This document shows, one piece after another, positions 62,001 through 64,000 of a stretch of 64,000 nt of DNA. Below the pieces are notes generated by a model. The model saw nothing but the letters and a program-made list of their open reading frames with translations, was not told where the DNA came from and made no database searches. The translations under genes and the position numbers were made by a program. Origin of the DNA: Mucidula mucida (taxonomy: Eukaryota; Basidiomycota; Agaricomycetes; Agaricales; Physalacriaceae); the NCBI GenBank assembly GCA_015501055.1, contig JADNYV010000049.1:1-64000 (forward strand), given 5' to 3'. How positions within the stretch are numbered: position 1 is the stretch's first letter; each line of letters opens with the position of its first letter.

Positions 62001-62592
62001 GTGACAGAGATGAGCAAGAGAAGGCGGAGCTCTTATTCAAGCTTGTGGCCGAGTCATACCTTGAGACCGCTCCGGCAGAGACACCATCTACAGGCGCGGC
62101 CGCCCCTCCCGCTCCTAGCGATGACTTTGACGATGATCTTGGCGACTACGGGATTCAGTCTGCTCTAGACAACGATACAGCACCCCCAAAGACACTAAAG
62201 GAGGCGCTTCACGAAGAGATCAAGAAGTACTTCGCAATCGAGGGCGGTGTTCCATGCACAGACAACAACGGGTCCCTTCGTTGGTGGAAGGTAACTCACA
62301 GTGCCTCTAAGCATTCCTGGACTTATCGCTTGTGTAGGAGCATCAACGCTTGTTCCCAACGATAGCTCGTATGGCGCGGGACTACTTGGCCATTCCGGGC
62401 AGTAGTGTTGCGGTCGAACGTGTTTTTTCACAGTCACGGCATATCTGCGCGGATCTTCGCAGCTCGTTGAAGGCGGAAAGTATCAGGCAGGCGTTGTTGA
62501 GCAAAGTTTGGATTCGGAGCGGGTTATTGGACGTAAACGAGCCGCCTCGCAAGCGTCGCAAGGTTGGCAAGCACATAGTAATTTCGGACTGA
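59078..62592 (+). CDS. hAT transposase
   Basis: Catalyses cut-and-paste movement of the element. The start is MASKAKQSIRKLVTAIL. A basic, low-complexity region (KRKQSG, KKQKARAKPKRG) precedes a putative BED zinc finger (WKFVCKHCGW, then GHPPKCKK). The RNase-H-like core follows, with ISYQTNTWMTRQMVYTFACT (first acidic position), FLAMTTDNASANIPLVE (second Asp), HAVNLSVQ and DVRTRWNWTYSMI. The C-terminal hAT dimerisation domain has YLAIPGSSVAVERVFSQSRH and AESIRQALLSKVW. It ends with a basic nuclear-localisation-like stretch (PPRKRRKVGKH). About ten exons join in frame with standard GT-AG introns and no stop. The first catalytic Asp appears to be Asn (AAT, 60694-60696). Confidence 0.9.
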
Positions 62593-62697
62593 AACAAACT
62601 ATATAGAACTATATATATACTGTATATTATACAGTACGAACCGTATAATATACTCTATATGTATACGGGGCTCTGGACCGTATACATATAGTATATG

Positions 62698-62709
62698 GTT
62701 GGAGCCTTA
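62698..62709 (-). repeat. Right terminal inverted repeat
   Basis: GTTGGAGCCTTA on the plus strand, exact reverse complement of the left end. Confidence 0.93.
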
Positions 62710-62717
62710 GCCTGGGA
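62710..62717. repeat. Target-site duplication, right copy
   Basis: GCCTGGGA, identical to 58825-58832. In the host gene the joined codons around it read Ala-Trp-Glu in the transporter frame. Confidence 0.95.
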
Positions 62718-64000
62718 GTCATTCGAATTCCTTGTAAAGTTCTTTGGTGACCTCGTCTATACATGTAGTCAACTGGTCCTCCTTGCGCATCCGGCTCGGA
62801 AAACGGGATCTCCAACTTTCCTCATTCTGTGTTTGGCTAGGCCGCTACTTTCCATGGGTGGTCGCTATTTCGGGGACTTTCGTAAGTTGGGATCTTCCAT
62901 TTGCTTGGCTGGATTCTAAATTCTCGACAGCCTTCTTGTACTACACGAATAACGCGTCGTACAAACGCATCCGAGCCTTGGAGGAGATGGCTTCCACCAC
63001 TTACCGATCAGAAGTCCTCAGCGGCGACCTTGTCGATTATATTACAAATGGCAAGTTGCTTTGCGTCTTTATTGAGCCCTTCTCATTGATGACTACAGAA
63101 CATCAAAAGGAAACGTCGAACCTTGGCTCTCTCTCGGACGACTATCCTGGGTGTCAGCTTTCCCTTAATGAACATCCCATACACAGTATCATACCCAGGT
63201 TATTCGGTGATCTGCCCATGGTACGTACTTGGTGCGTTTGGTCTGTTGTTCGGCGCTTCATAATCTATTGTAGATGTATTGCGCATTCGCGGCGATGACT
63301 CAACGAAGGTCTCTTTCGATATCTCAGATCGCTATATGGTCAGAGTCTTCGCACAACCTTAGTTGGTCGATTTCAACCGTTCTTGACAATGTGCAAAACT
63401 TCCGACGATCCTGTCAATCTCTACAAGATTTATATGACGCTGAGAACATCCAGAAAATGATCATCGACGGTGACATTTCGTATTCTCCGTTTCAAGAGGA
63501 GAAATCAAAGGGGATGTCATTTGATGTTAGGTCTGTTATAAAATCATCGTTTCGTTTCTGTCCGCTCATCGTTGCAGGCATCTATCGTTCGCGTATCCTG
63601 GCAGCCAAAATTCGGAAGGTGCTATCAATGATATCTCATTCAGCATCAAGGCCGGGCAACTTGTCGTCATCGTCGGTTCCAATGGAAGTGGAAAGTCGAC
63701 CATCATCAAGCTTCTGAATCGCGTCTACGACCCGACATGACTGCGAATCGATTCTTGTAGATGGGTTGCCCATTTCGACGTATCGCATCGCTGACTTACG
63801 TCGGTCGACTGCTGTGCTCACTCAAGACCATTCTCTTTTCCCGCTGTCACTCGGGGAGAACATCGGTCTCGGCCATGTGAACATGAAGGATGACTTGCTT
63901 GCTGTCCAATACGCTGCAGATATGGGCGGAGCCTCGCGTTGTCTGACTAAAGTCAAAGACGGATTGGATACCGTGTTAGACCCTCGAAACTATTTACACT

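Larger units (their letters stand above)
58833..62709 (+). mobile_element. hAT-superfamily DNA transposon, 3877 bp
   Basis: A complete element with a 12-bp perfect terminal inverted repeat (TAAGGCTCCAAC), an 8-bp perfect target-site duplication and one multi-exon transposase gene on the plus strand. The subterminal 100-200 bases on both sides are very AT-rich with short palindromes (CAGTAGTACTG on the left, TATAC-type repeats on the right), as is usual for hAT transposase-binding regions. It lies inside an exon of an ABC transporter gene, in the gene's own orientation. The perfect duplication and unbroken transposase frame suggest a recent insertion. Confidence 0.95.
58083..64000 (+). pseudogene. 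Half-size ABC transporter paralogue, disrupted by a hAT transposon
   Basis: Paralogue of the transporter at 45982. The start MLLCGIHSLLGELH matches the other copy's MLLCGVH. Before the insertion the exons read IYLEWLVANLLPQLS, AQLRLDIPT and TLTDPKGTIDATSEVA. After the transposon the same frame resumes at WESFEFLVKFFGDLV, then SYKRIRALEEMAS, LSGDLVDYITN, EEKSKGMSFDVR and the NBD (Walker A GSNGSGKST, TAVLTQDHSLFPLSLGENIG). The window ends before the signature motif. A second lesion is a frame change at about 63736-63741: VYDPT is followed by TGA, while ESILVDGLPIS continues one base on. The intron at 63051-63098 is GC-AG, as in the intact copy. With both lesions it should not make a transporter. 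Confidence 0.85.

Overview
The window is a gene-dense piece of a filamentous basidiomycete genome, most likely an Agaricomycete. The evidence is protein-coding genes on both strands with many short introns of about 45-60 bases, very small exons, tightly packed divergent and convergent gene pairs, fungal CBM1 cellulose-binding modules, an AreA/Nit2-type GATA factor, Hsp78, Osh1, Per1 and Ted1 homologues. A secreted CBM1-linked beta-mannanase suggests a plant-cell-wall degrading lifestyle. All gene models were built by reading splice junctions by eye, so spans are firmer than individual exon edges.

Layout. 1-8 kb: the 3' part of MCM2 (+), an HDA1-type histone deacetylase (-) convergent with it, and UGP1 (UDP-glucose pyrophosphorylase, +). 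8-15 kb: a 5'-truncated alpha/beta hydrolase (-), a Ted1/Cdc1-type metallophosphoesterase (-), a tiny three-exon mitochondrial membrane protein resembling complex I subunit NDUFB2 (-), and a long disordered protein with a ubiquitin-like N-terminus (+). 15-23 kb: a secreted CBM1 protein with an in-frame stop (+), an Osh1-type oxysterol-binding protein (-) and a secreted S12 beta-lactamase-like hydrolase (+) that starts 89 bp from it. 23-35 kb: a Sec7/PH Arf-GEF (-), the AreA-type GATA regulator (-) and a signal peptide peptidase (-). 35-43 kb: a CBM1-GH5 mannanase (-), gamma-glutamyltransferase (-), an unrecognised disordered protein (+) and PER1 (-).

43-64 kb: a gene-poor stretch of about 3 kb, then a block in which two paralogous half-size ABC transporters face away from each other around an amino-acid permease (+), a Dal5-like MFS transporter (+) and mitochondrial Hsp78 (-). 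The right-hand ABC paralogue is broken by a hAT DNA transposon (58833-62709) with a perfect 12-bp terminal inverted repeat and a perfect 8-bp target-site duplication. The transposase reads through all its introns without a break, but appears to carry Asn where the first catalytic Asp is expected.

A recurring theme is isolated single-base reading-frame breaks inside otherwise conserved genes (UGP1, the MFS transporter, the disordered protein at 11.8-14.9 kb, and the broken ABC copy), plus one in-frame TGA in a CBM1 gene. Because UGP1 is normally essential, assembly indels are the simplest explanation for at least some of these, and each break should be checked against reads.
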